From: JAIMBK01 sp040755975
Lineage (GTDB): Bacteria > Bacillota > Desulfotomaculia > Desulfotomaculales > Nap2-2B
Assembly (NCBI GenBank): GCA_040755975.1
Contig: JBFLZY010000017.1
Location: 1-41,051, forward strand
Reading direction: 5' to 3'
DNA: 41,051 bases
The position numbers and the translations under genes were made by a program. Below the pieces are notes generated by a model. That model was given only the letters and a program-made list of their open reading frames with translations, did no database searches and was not told where the DNA came from. Shown here in pieces: positions 1 to 7,021 of the stretch. Position 1 is the first letter of the stretch. Each line of letters starts with the position of its first letter.

Positions 1-223
1 TGCGGACATCCATCCCGAGGACGGTCAGTTGTCCGGAACTGACCGGGGAAAAACAATAAATCATTTTTACGGTAGACGTTTTCCCCGCGCCGTTGGGGCC
101 CAGGAAACCAAAACATTCGCCACTTTTGACCCGAAAGCTGATTCCCCGGACGGCCTGGCAGCCGTTGTACTCTTTGTTGAGGTTTTGGGCAACGATCACA
201 TCCAAGGACGAGTTAGCTCCCAT
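1..223 (-). CDS. ABC transporter ATP-binding protein (N-terminal part; runs off the window)
   Basis: Only the first 74 codons are in the window. They begin an ABC-type ATPase that would power a membrane transporter. The Walker A motif GPNGAGKT is visible near residue 48, after a typical opening strand and an aromatic (A-loop-like) residue in KEYNGCQAV. The segment after Walker A (SPVSSGQLTVLGMDV) matches the start of ABC-2 / drug- or sodium-export type ATPases such as NodI, NatA or CcmA-like families, but the substrate cannot be told. ATG at 223 is the first methionine. It has no good ribosome site, and a TTG nine codons or fewer downstream is possible. The start codon lies one base from the palindromic element at 225-465, so its native leader may have been displaced. 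Confidence 0.85.
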   Translation of the reverse strand, partial: MGANSSLDVIVAQNLNKEYNGCQAVRGISFRVKSGECFGFLGPNGAGKTSTVKMIYCFSPVSSGQLTVLGMDVR

Positions 224-224
224 C

Positions 225-465
225 GGGCTGGAATTTGTCCGGCTCGCTCCGATGCTCCGGGCTGACGAAACATCGGCTTGGTTCGGAGCTAACAGGCAAT
301 TGAGATGTGAGAGGCGGGAGGTGAGAGGTGAGATTTTAAAATTCCCACCTCTAACTTCTCACCTCCCACTTCTCAATTGCGCTGCCGGTTCGCTTGCCTC
401 ACTTGCGCCGTGTTTCGTTACCAGCGCCTTTAGCATATATCGCTCGCCCGGACAAATTCCAGCCC
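225..465. mobile_element. MITE-like palindromic element with 18-bp perfect terminal inverted repeats
   Basis: GGGCTGGAATTTGTCCGG at 225-242 is repeated exactly in inverse at 448-465. Further inside, GCAATTGAGA at 296-305 is mirrored by TCTCAATTGC at 371-380. Between these, purine-rich GAGGTGAG-type short repeats (about 306-332) face their complement (about 345-370). Other blocks, such as ACGAAACA, are also shared by both arms. The whole 241 bp can therefore fold into one long imperfect hairpin. It encodes no transposase and I see no convincing protein in it. It fills most of the 350-bp gap between the ABC ATPase start and the VWA gene. Size, terminal repeats and lack of a gene fit a miniature inverted-repeat element, but no target-site duplication was identified. 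Confidence 0.65.
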
Positions 466-531
466 TTATATTCATCTTTATGGAGAGGACGGCAGTCCTC
501 ATGGGCAACTCCTTCGAAAATAGATAACCGT

Positions 532-557
532 AAAAAAGAGCTTCCCTTTTGCGCTCC
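532..557 (-). terminator. weak candidate terminator after the VWA gene
   Basis: Read on the minus strand just past the VWA stop codon, a five-pair stem (GGAGC with GCTCT, one G-U pair) is followed by a run of six T. The stem is short, so this is only a tentative rho-independent terminator. Confidence 0.35.
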
Positions 558-574
558 GCTGCCTTCGCGCTTTT

Positions 575-1783
575 TCAGCGTTTCGTCTTCAACACCTTCA
601 CCGCCTGCTCGAGGCCTTCCACCGTCAACTCAAACATGGGAAAAACCTGGCCGATGACACTGATCGTGTCCCGCCCCTCCGTGGTGGGCCAGTAAGCTTT
701 CGGGACGGGGTTCAGCCAGGCCGCGTAAGGAAAGTGCGCGGCCAGCCTTTGCAACCAGGTCAGGCCGGGCTCTTCGTTATAGGCCGTCCAGTCGATGGCG
801 CCGCCCACCATCAGCAGTTCGCTCGGCGCCATGCTGGCGTCGCCAACGATAATCAGGCGGTAATCCGAACCCGCATTGCGCAGGACCTCCCCGGTCGGAA
901 CCGAGGCATTTGCCCGGCAGAAAGGATCGAGAAAAAGAGTTTGGTAAACGCAATTATGAAAGTAATAGAATTTAATATCCTTAAAATGGCTGACTTTACT
1001 GGCGGCGTTAAAGAGCCGGCCGCACAACCGGGAATAAGGGGTCATCGAGCCGCCCGAATCCATCATCAAGATCAGCTTGATCACGTTTTTGCGCGGCCTT
1101 CCCCAGATCAGCTCCAGCCGTCCGGCATTCCGGCAAGTGGCGTCAATGGTGGCCTCAACGTCTAATTCGTCCTTAGGGGCGTCTACATTCTGACTCAGTG
1201 CCCGCAGCTTGCGTAAGGCGATCTCAAACTGCCGGGTGGAAAGGGTTTCGTCGGTCCGGAAGTCGCGGTAACGCCGCTCGGCAGCCACCTTGACGGCGGA
1301 ACGGTTAACCGACTCTCCACCGATGCGCAGCCCGGCCGGGTGGTATCCCGAATGGCCAAAAGGAGAGGTGCCTCCCGTGCCGATCCAGTAGCTCCCCCCG
1401 TGGTGCTCTTCCTTCTGTCTGTCCAGCCGCTCTTCCAGGGCGCGGCGCATTTCTTCCAGGTCCCAGGGCACGAACGGCCGGCGCTGCCGGGGGTCCACCG
1501 GCAAAGGGGGCAGGGCCTTCTCCAGCCATTTCGCCACCTTCTCCGCCAGCTCCGGAGAAGTTTCCAGGCCCTCAAAATAACGGCAAAAAGCCAGATCGAA
1601 GCGATCGTAATAAGCCTCGCTTTTCACCAGGACCGCCCTGGCCAGGTGGTAAAAACCACGCAGGCTTGCTCCGGCGAGCCCCTGATTTAAAGCCTCCATC
1701 AGAGTCATCCACTCGGTCAAAGAAACCGGTACGCCCTCTTCCCGCAAGGCATAGAAAAAACCCGTGAACATTATTTGTTTCAT
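575..1783 (-). CDS. VWA domain protein (CoxE-like), partner of MoxR ATPase
   Basis: A 402-residue soluble protein with a C-terminal von Willebrand factor A domain. The MIDAS metal-binding motif is seen as DSGGSM at about residue 241, where DxSxS is usual, and is followed by the expected hydrophobic strand and FYYFHNC segment. The N-terminal half is helical and resembles CoxE-type VWA proteins. Its ATG overlaps the stop of the upstream MoxR gene by four bases (ATGA), so the two are translationally coupled. MoxR/VWA pairs in other bacteria act as chaperones that insert metal cofactors or assemble enzyme complexes, as CoxD/CoxE do. The client here cannot be deduced because no obvious metalloenzyme is adjacent. 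The glycine in place of the first MIDAS serine is a small departure from the classical motif. Confidence 0.85.
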   Translation of the reverse strand: MKQIMFTGFFYALREEGVPVSLTEWMTLMEALNQGLAGASLRGFYHLARAVLVKSEAYYDRFDLAFCRYFEGLETSPELAEKVAKWLEKALPPLPVDPRQRRPFVPWDLEEMRRALEERLDRQKEEHHGGSYWIGTGGTSPFGHSGYHPAGLRIGGESVNRSAVKVAAERRYRDFRTDETLSTRQFEIALRKLRALSQNVDAPKDELDVEATIDATCRNAGRLELIWGRPRKNVIKLILMMDSGGSMTPYSRLCGRLFNAASKVSHFKDIKFYYFHNCVYQTLFLDPFCRANASVPTGEVLRNAGSDYRLIIVGDASMAPSELLMVGGAIDWTAYNEEPGLTWLQRLAAHFPYAAWLNPVPKAYWPTTEGRDTISVIGQVFPMFELTVEGLEQAVKVLKTKR

Positions 1784-2643
1784 CCCCTGCGGCCGGCGCC
1801 AAAAGCGGGGGGTGCTTTTTGCACCCCGCCCGTCTGCAGGCGGCGCAAAACCAGTTCAAAATCCTGATTTTTCTTCAAGAGTACGCCCAAAAAAGGTATT
1901 TCGGCAGTGATGCGCTGGTAAGGAACCCCCCCGACCACCAGAGCCTGAATCCAGTCCAACAGCTCGCTGGTGCTGGGCTTTTTCTGCAGTCCGCCGATGC
2001 CCCGCAGCCAGTAAAAAGCCTTCAAAGCTTCAGCCAGCAAATTTTTCTCCAGGTCGGGAAAGTGCACCCGCACAATCCGGGCCATCATCTCTTCGTCGGG
2101 AAAGGCGATATAATGAAAGATGCAGCGCCTTAAAAAAGCGTCGGGCAATTCTTTTTCCGCGTTGCTGGTGATGACTACGATGGGCCGGTGTCTGGCCTGG
2201 ATGGTTTCCTTTGTTTCCGGTATGTAAAAATTCATCACGTCCAGTTCCCACAGCAAATCGTTGGGAAATTCGATGTCCGCCTTATCGATTTCGTCAATCA
2301 GCAGGACTACCTGCTCGTCGGAAACAAAGGCCTCCCCCAGCTTGCCCAGTTTAATATACTGTTTTATGTCGCTCACGTCGTGATCGCCGAACTGGCTGTC
2401 GTAGAGGCGCTGTACCGTGTCATAAACATACAGGCCTTCCTGGGCTTTGGTGGTGGATTTGATGTTCCAGACAAGCAGGCGGAGCCCCAGGGAATCGGCA
2501 ATGGCTTTGGCCAGCATCGTTTTCCCCGTGCCCGGCTCGCCCTTGATCAAAAGCGGCCTCCCCAGAGCGATGGCAATGTTCACGACATTGCGCAATTCCT
2601 CCGTAACCAGGTAATCAGCGGTGTTGTCGAACGTCTTCGGCAC
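1780..2643 (-). CDS. MoxR-family AAA+ ATPase
   Basis: A single-domain AAA+ ATPase of 287 residues. Walker A is GEPGTGKT (residues 35-42), Walker B is LLIDEIDKAD, and sensor 1 follows as VVITSNAEKELPDAFLRRC with an arginine finger. These mark the MoxR branch, which remodels or loads cofactors into protein complexes with a VWA partner. The partner gene overlaps the 3' end by four bases. I chose the GTG at 2643 because GGGAGGAG lies six bases before it. The longer reading frame to an ATG at 2688 has no ribosome site. An A/T-rich stretch with GATAAAAT lies upstream but no clear -35 box was found. Confidence 0.9.
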   Translation of the reverse strand: MPKTFDNTADYLVTEELRNVVNIAIALGRPLLIKGEPGTGKTMLAKAIADSLGLRLLVWNIKSTTKAQEGLYVYDTVQRLYDSQFGDHDVSDIKQYIKLGKLGEAFVSDEQVVLLIDEIDKADIEFPNDLLWELDVMNFYIPETKETIQARHRPIVVITSNAEKELPDAFLRRCIFHYIAFPDEEMMARIVRVHFPDLEKNLLAEALKAFYWLRGIGGLQKKPSTSELLDWIQALVVGGVPYQRITAEIPFLGVLLKKNQDFELVLRRLQTGGVQKAPPAFGAGRRG

Positions 2644-2725
2644 CAGATCTCCTCCCTGTTTTTTTATGGGATACCAGTATTTTATCATAAAAAATTAAAA
2701 AAGAGCAGGCTCTTCAAGAAAAGAT

Positions 2726-2754
2726 TTGCCAACCGGCAGCTAACTTGATATATT
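2726..2754 (+). promoter_or_regulatory. sigma-A-type promoter for the 2851 gene
   Basis: TTGCCA (2726-2731) and TATATT (2749-2754) are separated by 17 bases. Each box matches the vegetative consensus at five of six positions. Transcription would start near 2761 and include the short reading frame at 2787. Confidence 0.65.
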
Positions 2755-2786
2755 GAAAAGAAAACGAAGCAAGGGGGTGGATTTGC

Positions 2787-2834
2787 ATGGGTGAGATAAA
2801 AGAAACGGCTTTTGCTTATTCAGCCCATTATTAA
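2787..2834 (+). CDS. possible 15-residue leader peptide
   Basis: An ATG preceded by AAGGGGGTGG at about eight bases opens a frame of 15 codons (MGEIKETAFAYSAHY) ending in TAA. It ends 16 bases before the next gene's start and overlaps that gene's ribosome site region. The good ribosome site and its place inside the likely transcript suggest a translated leader, but the peptide has no recognisable family and may be meaningless. Confidence 0.3.
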   Translation: MGEIKETAFAYSAHY

Positions 2835-2850
2835 AAGGGAGAAGCCATTC

Positions 2851-3765
2851 ATGCCTCAGAAAACAAAAAAGGTGGTCAGCGTCAGCCTGGGCTCTTCCAC
2901 CAGAAACCACCGGGCGGAACTGGAACTGCTGGGCACCCGCCTGCTGGTCGAGCGGATCGGCACCGACGGAAACGTCAGGCGGGCAATCGAATTGTTAAAA
3001 ACCTATGACGGACAGGTGGACGTGCTTTCCCTGGGGGGAGTCAACGTCTATCTCAAGGCAGGCGCGAAACGCTTTGTCCTGCGCGACGGCCTGCGGCTGG
3101 CGGCGGCGGTCAAGCACACCCCGGTTGTAGACGGCTTCGGCATTAAAGATACCTGGGAAAGGAACATGATCAGCTATCTCACTAATACCCTGGGCTGGCC
3201 GCAACCCGGCCAAACGGCGCTGGTCTGCTCCGCGCTGGATCGCTGGGGTCTGGCGGAAGCGCTGGCGGCGGCAGGTTGCAGGCTGATCATCGGTGACGCC
3301 ATTTTTTCCCTGGGAGTGGCCGTGCCCTTTTATTCGCTCGCCACTTTCTCCCTGGTAGCCGGCGCAGTACTTCCCCTCTTCCAGCACGTCCCCATTAGTA
3401 TCCTTTATCCGACGGGAAAAAGGCAACATAACATCCGCCCCAAATTTTCGGTATTCTACCAGCGGGCTGAGATTCTGGCGGGCGATTTTCACTTCCTCCA
3501 CCGCTACCTTCCCGCGCGCCTGGACGGCAAAACAGTCATCAGCAGCACACTGACCCCGGTTGACAGAGAGGATCTCCGGTGCCGGGGCGTCCGCTGGCTG
3601 GTAACCATCGCCCCGGCTATAAACGGCCGTTCCTTCGGGGCAAACGTCTGGGAAGCGATTTGCGTTACCCTCTTGGATAAACCCCTGGCGGAAATAAAAC
3701 CCGAAATGTATCCGCCCCTTTTGGAACAGGCCGGCATCAAGCCGGAAGTCACCCGGCTGAACTAA
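2851..3765 (+). CDS. conserved clostridial protein, often labelled quinate 5-dehydrogenase
   Basis: A 304-residue soluble protein. The opening VVSVSLGSSTRNHRAELELL and the IERIGTDG-like segment (RIGTDGNVRRAIELL) match a family I recall from anaerobic Firmicutes that databases name quinate/shikimate 5-dehydrogenase. That name rests on weak similarity. I see a possible Rossmann-like region (TALVCSALDRWGLAEAL, then CRLIIGDAIFSLG), but no clear GxGxxG nucleotide motif and no other aromatic-pathway gene nearby. The real activity is unknown. ATG at 2851 has AGGGAGA upstream; a TTG at 2812 has none. It has its own promoter and is followed by glgP, which also has its own promoter, so they need not be co-transcribed. 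Confidence 0.7.
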   Translation: MPQKTKKVVSVSLGSSTRNHRAELELLGTRLLVERIGTDGNVRRAIELLKTYDGQVDVLSLGGVNVYLKAGAKRFVLRDGLRLAAAVKHTPVVDGFGIKDTWERNMISYLTNTLGWPQPGQTALVCSALDRWGLAEALAAAGCRLIIGDAIFSLGVAVPFYSLATFSLVAGAVLPLFQHVPISILYPTGKRQHNIRPKFSVFYQRAEILAGDFHFLHRYLPARLDGKTVISSTLTPVDREDLRCRGVRWLVTIAPAINGRSFGANVWEAICVTLLDKPLAEIKPEMYPPLLEQAGIKPEVTRLN

Positions 3766-3808
3766 TCGGTCAGACGCCAAAGCGGTGCCCATACTCACCA
3801 GGCCCTCC

Positions 3809-3837
3809 TTGACACACTTTTAATTCCCAATTAAAAT
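3809..3837 (+). promoter_or_regulatory. strong sigma-A promoter for glgP
   Basis: A perfect -35 box TTGACA (3809-3814), a 17-base spacer and TAAAAT (3832-3837, five of six). The predicted transcript starts near 3844, giving a leader of about 53 bases. Confidence 0.85.
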
Positions 3838-3896
3838 AGCCGTAGTTGTTCGGCAAGAGAACCTGCTCCAGACATAGATTAAGGGAGTGAAATTGC

Positions 3897-6443
3897 TTGT
3901 TTTTTTATCGAACGGTATCGGTGATCCCAAAACTCCCCGAGAAGATCGAGCGGCTTCACGAACTGGCCTACAACCTCTGGTTCAGCTGGAACCCTTCCGC
4001 CTGCGCCCTGTATAAAAAAATCAACGAAAACTTATGGGAAGAAACCGGCCACAACCCGGTTAAGTTCCTGTTAAACGTCCGCCAGGATGAACTGGACAGG
4101 GCTTCCCGGGACGAACACTACCTCGCCTTGTACAACCTGGTGATGAACAAATTCGATGACTACATGCAGGCACCGTCCTGGTTCGCGCAAAACTACCCCG
4201 AATTCGCCGGCAAAACTATCGCCTACTTTTCGGCGGAATTTGGCGTCCACGAATCCCACCCCACCTACTCGGGGGGTCTGGGCCTGCTGGCCGGAGATCA
4301 TTTCAAATCGGCCAGCGACCTGGGATTGCCCCTCGTGGGCGTCGGGCTGCTCTACAAGAGCGGCTATTTCACCCAGCGCATCAACCGGGAAGGGTGGCAG
4401 GAAGCCTTTTACCCCTACCTGAACTTTTACGAAATGCCGGTTACCCCGGTTACCTATCCCGGCGGCAGCGAAATGATCATCCAGGTCGATCTGCCCGGAC
4501 GCCCGGTTTTCCTGAAAATCTGGCAGATGCGCGTGGGCAGGGTGAATATCTACTTCCTGGACGCGGATAACGCGCACAACAAACCGGAAGATCGCCTGCT
4601 AACCGGTCAGTTATATGGCGGCAACCAGGAGACCCGCATTGCCCAGGAAATTTTGCTGGGCATGGGGGGAGTGAAAGCACTGCGGGCGTTGGGGATCAAC
4701 CCCCAGGTCTGGCATATCAACGAAGGGCACGCCGCCTTTCTTTTAATCGAACGCCTGCACGAACTGGTCAAGGCAGGGCTGCCCCTGGAAACAGCTATCC
4801 AGGCAATCAAGTCGAACACCCTCTTCACCACCCACACCCCCGTACCGGCGGGCCACGACGTATTCGGCGCCGAACTGATGGAAAAATACTTCGGGCACCT
4901 TTACGAACCCCTGGGCATAGAAAGAGAAACTTTATTAAATCTGGGTTGGGACGACCGGCGGAAAGGTTTTAACATGACCCTGCTCGCCTTTCGTCTCGCC
5001 GGTTTTTGCAACGGGGTAAGCCGCATTCACGGCCGGGTTACGCAGGAAATGTTTCAGTACCTTTACGGACCGGTCCCCCTGGAAGAAGTTCCGGTCACCT
5101 CCATTACCAACGGAATCCACGTGGAAAGCTGGCTGGCCGGGGAAATCCGGGAGCTTTTCGACCTTTACCTGGGCAAGGACTGGCACCGGGAAATTACCCA
5201 AAAAGACTTGTGGGCAAAAGTGGATTCCATCCCGGACGAAGAACTCTGGAACGCCCACTCTTCCCTAAAAGAAAAACTTCTGCAGGCCGCCCGCGAAAAC
5301 CTAAAAAAGCAGCGCCTGCGCAACCAGGAACCGGCCCGGCGCCTGCACGAAGTGCAGAATTACCTTCAACCGGGCGCCTTCACAATCGGCTTCGCCCGCC
5401 GTTTTGCCACCTATAAAAGAGCAACGCTGATCTTAAAAGACCGGGAGCGCCTGGCGAAACTACTGACCAATCCGGAATACCCGGTGCAGATTATTTTTGC
5501 GGGCAAGGCCCACCCCGCCGACCGCGCCGGTCAGGAACTGATCAAGCAAATTTACGACCTTTCAAATGAGGAGCCTTTTCGCGGGCGGATCGTCTTCCTG
5601 GAAGATTACGATATCAACCTCGCCCGCTGCCTCTTGCAGGGGGTGGATCTGTGGCTGAACAACCCGCGCCAGCCGATGGAGGCCAGCGGCACCAGCGGCC
5701 AAAAAGCGGCGGTAAACGGCGTGGTCAACTGCAGCATCCTGGACGGTTGGTGGCCGGAGGCGTACAATGGAGAAAACGGGTTCGTGATCGGGGAAAAAAG
5801 GCGCTACCCGGACGACGAAACCCAGGACCGGGACGACGCTTACTCCCTGTACGCCCTTTTAGAAGAAGTGATCCTTCCTTTGTACTACGCGCGCAATGAA
5901 AGCGACCTGCCCGAAAAATGGCTGCAGTTAATGAAAAATTCACTGCGCACCATCCCCTATTATTTCAACACCGAACGGATGGTCAAAGAATACACCGAAA
6001 GGTTTTATCTGCCCGCGATCAAAAGGGAAGAGGTTATTTCGCAAAACAACTTTGCCCTGGCCCGGGAAATAAGGGAATTCAAAGAAAGGCTGGCCGAAAA
6101 CTGGGCGGCGATCAGAATAAGTTCCGTAGAAACAAGCGTAAAAAAAACCATGAAGGTGGGCGATCTGCTGGACATCCAGGCAGTTGTGACCCTCGGGCCG
6201 ATCAGTGCCAGGGAAGTAGCCGTGGAAATTGTTTACGGCCACATGAGCGACCAGGGTCTCGGCAATATTTCCCGGGCCCCCATGCCGATAACGGGCCAGC
6301 TCGACGAGCAGACCTACCTGTACAAAGAAAGCTTGATCATGCCGCAGGGCACCTTCGGGTACACCGTGCGGGTGCGCCCCCACCACCACTTTTTCGTCCA
6401 TCCCTTTGAGCTTCCGCTGGTAACCTGGGCGCAGGCTTTTTAA
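3897..6443 (+). CDS. glgP: alpha-glucan (glycogen/maltodextrin) phosphorylase
   Basis: An 848-residue cytoplasmic enzyme that releases glucose-1-phosphate from alpha-1,4-glucans. The N-terminus (PKLPEKIERLHELAYNLWFSWNP) is the DUF3417 domain typical of the shorter bacterial and archaeal type of alpha-glucan phosphorylase. The catalytic core carries YFSAEFGVHESHPTYSGGLGLLAGDH, and the pyridoxal-phosphate region reads EASGTSGQK followed by SILDGWWPEAYNGENGF, near residue 600. Length matches the family. The start is TTG at 3897 with GGGAG nine bases upstream; no in-frame ATG or GTG is better placed. The gene stands alone, with no other glycogen gene beside it. It overlaps the convergent HIT gene by four bases at the stop codons. 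Confidence 0.93.
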   Translation: MFFYRTVSVIPKLPEKIERLHELAYNLWFSWNPSACALYKKINENLWEETGHNPVKFLLNVRQDELDRASRDEHYLALYNLVMNKFDDYMQAPSWFAQNYPEFAGKTIAYFSAEFGVHESHPTYSGGLGLLAGDHFKSASDLGLPLVGVGLLYKSGYFTQRINREGWQEAFYPYLNFYEMPVTPVTYPGGSEMIIQVDLPGRPVFLKIWQMRVGRVNIYFLDADNAHNKPEDRLLTGQLYGGNQETRIAQEILLGMGGVKALRALGINPQVWHINEGHAAFLLIERLHELVKAGLPLETAIQAIKSNTLFTTHTPVPAGHDVFGAELMEKYFGHLYEPLGIERETLLNLGWDDRRKGFNMTLLAFRLAGFCNGVSRIHGRVTQEMFQYLYGPVPLEEVPVTSITNGIHVESWLAGEIRELFDLYLGKDWHREITQKDLWAKVDSIPDEELWNAHSSLKEKLLQAARENLKKQRLRNQEPARRLHEVQNYLQPGAFTIGFARRFATYKRATLILKDRERLAKLLTNPEYPVQIIFAGKAHPADRAGQELIKQIYDLSNEEPFRGRIVFLEDYDINLARCLLQGVDLWLNNPRQPMEASGTSGQKAAVNGVVNCSILDGWWPEAYNGENGFVIGEKRRYPDDETQDRDDAYSLYALLEEVILPLYYARNESDLPEKWLQLMKNSLRTIPYYFNTERMVKEYTERFYLPAIKREEVISQNNFALAREIREFKERLAENWAAIRISSVETSVKKTMKVGDLLDIQAVVTLGPISAREVAVEIVYGHMSDQGLGNISRAPMPITGQLDEQTYLYKESLIMPQGTFGYTVRVRPHHHFFVHPFELPLVTWAQAF

Positions 6444-6955
6444 GCGAAGGCACCCTGCCCCGGACTACCTCCGGATGGTGAAGAAAGAACTTCTTTTAAC
6501 TTCCGGTAGGTGGTTTCCAGCCCCTCGGAAATCACCCGCACGTCGCCTAAAACGGGCATGAAGTTCGTGTCCCCCGCCCAGCGCGGGACAATGTGGACGT
6601 GGAAGTGCCCCGGCACACCCGCACCGGCAATCGTCCCCAGGTTAACACCGATGTTGAAACCGTCGGGACGAAAGGCCTTGCGCAAAAGCTCCACCATTTG
6701 CCGGGTGGTTTCGCCCATTTCAAGCATTTCCTCCCTGGTCAGGTCGGCCAGGTCGCCTACGTGCCTTTTCGGCGCAACCAGGAGGTGGCCGTTGGTGTAG
6801 GGGTATAAATTAAGCAGGACAAAGGTCTTTTCACCCCGGTAGAGCAGGTAGTTGGCCTCGTCCTCGGTAGATTGAAGCTTTTCGCAAAAAATGCAGGTGC
6901 CGCCGTGATCCTTGCCGATATATACGGTGCGCCAGGGCGCCCATAAGCGCTCCAT
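6440..6955 (-). CDS. HIT-family nucleotide hydrolase/transferase
   Basis: A 171-residue histidine-triad protein. The triad is HFHVHIV with H117, H119 and H121, and the central histidine is the usual nucleophile that carries a nucleotidyl group. A Cys pair (C21, C24) and the N-terminal APWR segment with FNIGVNLG are typical of the Ap4A phosphorylase/ATP adenylyltransferase-like branch. Substrates are probably dinucleoside polyphosphates or nucleoside phosphoramidates. The ATG at 6955 is preceded by GAGGGGGG. It is transcribed against glgP and the two share their stop-codon bases. Fine specificity cannot be assigned from sequence. Confidence 0.9.
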   Translation of the reverse strand: MERLWAPWRTVYIGKDHGGTCIFCEKLQSTEDEANYLLYRGEKTFVLLNLYPYTNGHLLVAPKRHVGDLADLTREEMLEMGETTRQMVELLRKAFRPDGFNIGVNLGTIAGAGVPGHFHVHIVPRWAGDTNFMPVLGDVRVISEGLETTYRKLKEVLSSPSGGSPGQGAFA

Positions 6956-7021
6956 ATTAATTCCCCCCTCTTCTCAAAGACGCATCAGTATATAAGTTGC
7001 AACATATCTTTTTTGATTTGG

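Noticed and set aside
93..657. Two overlapping plus-strand frames of 144 and 87 codons across the palindromic element
   Set aside because: They run through simple repeats and both arms of the hairpin, lack ribosome sites and show no protein-like pattern.
2700..2716. AAGAGC-AG-GCTCTT palindrome near a T-rich stretch upstream of moxR
   Set aside because: The loop is only two bases and no transcript ends there in the direction of the T-run; treated as chance.
734..2748. Long frames opposite the VWA and MoxR genes
   Set aside because: They are antisense to well-supported genes and are explained by high GC and codon structure.
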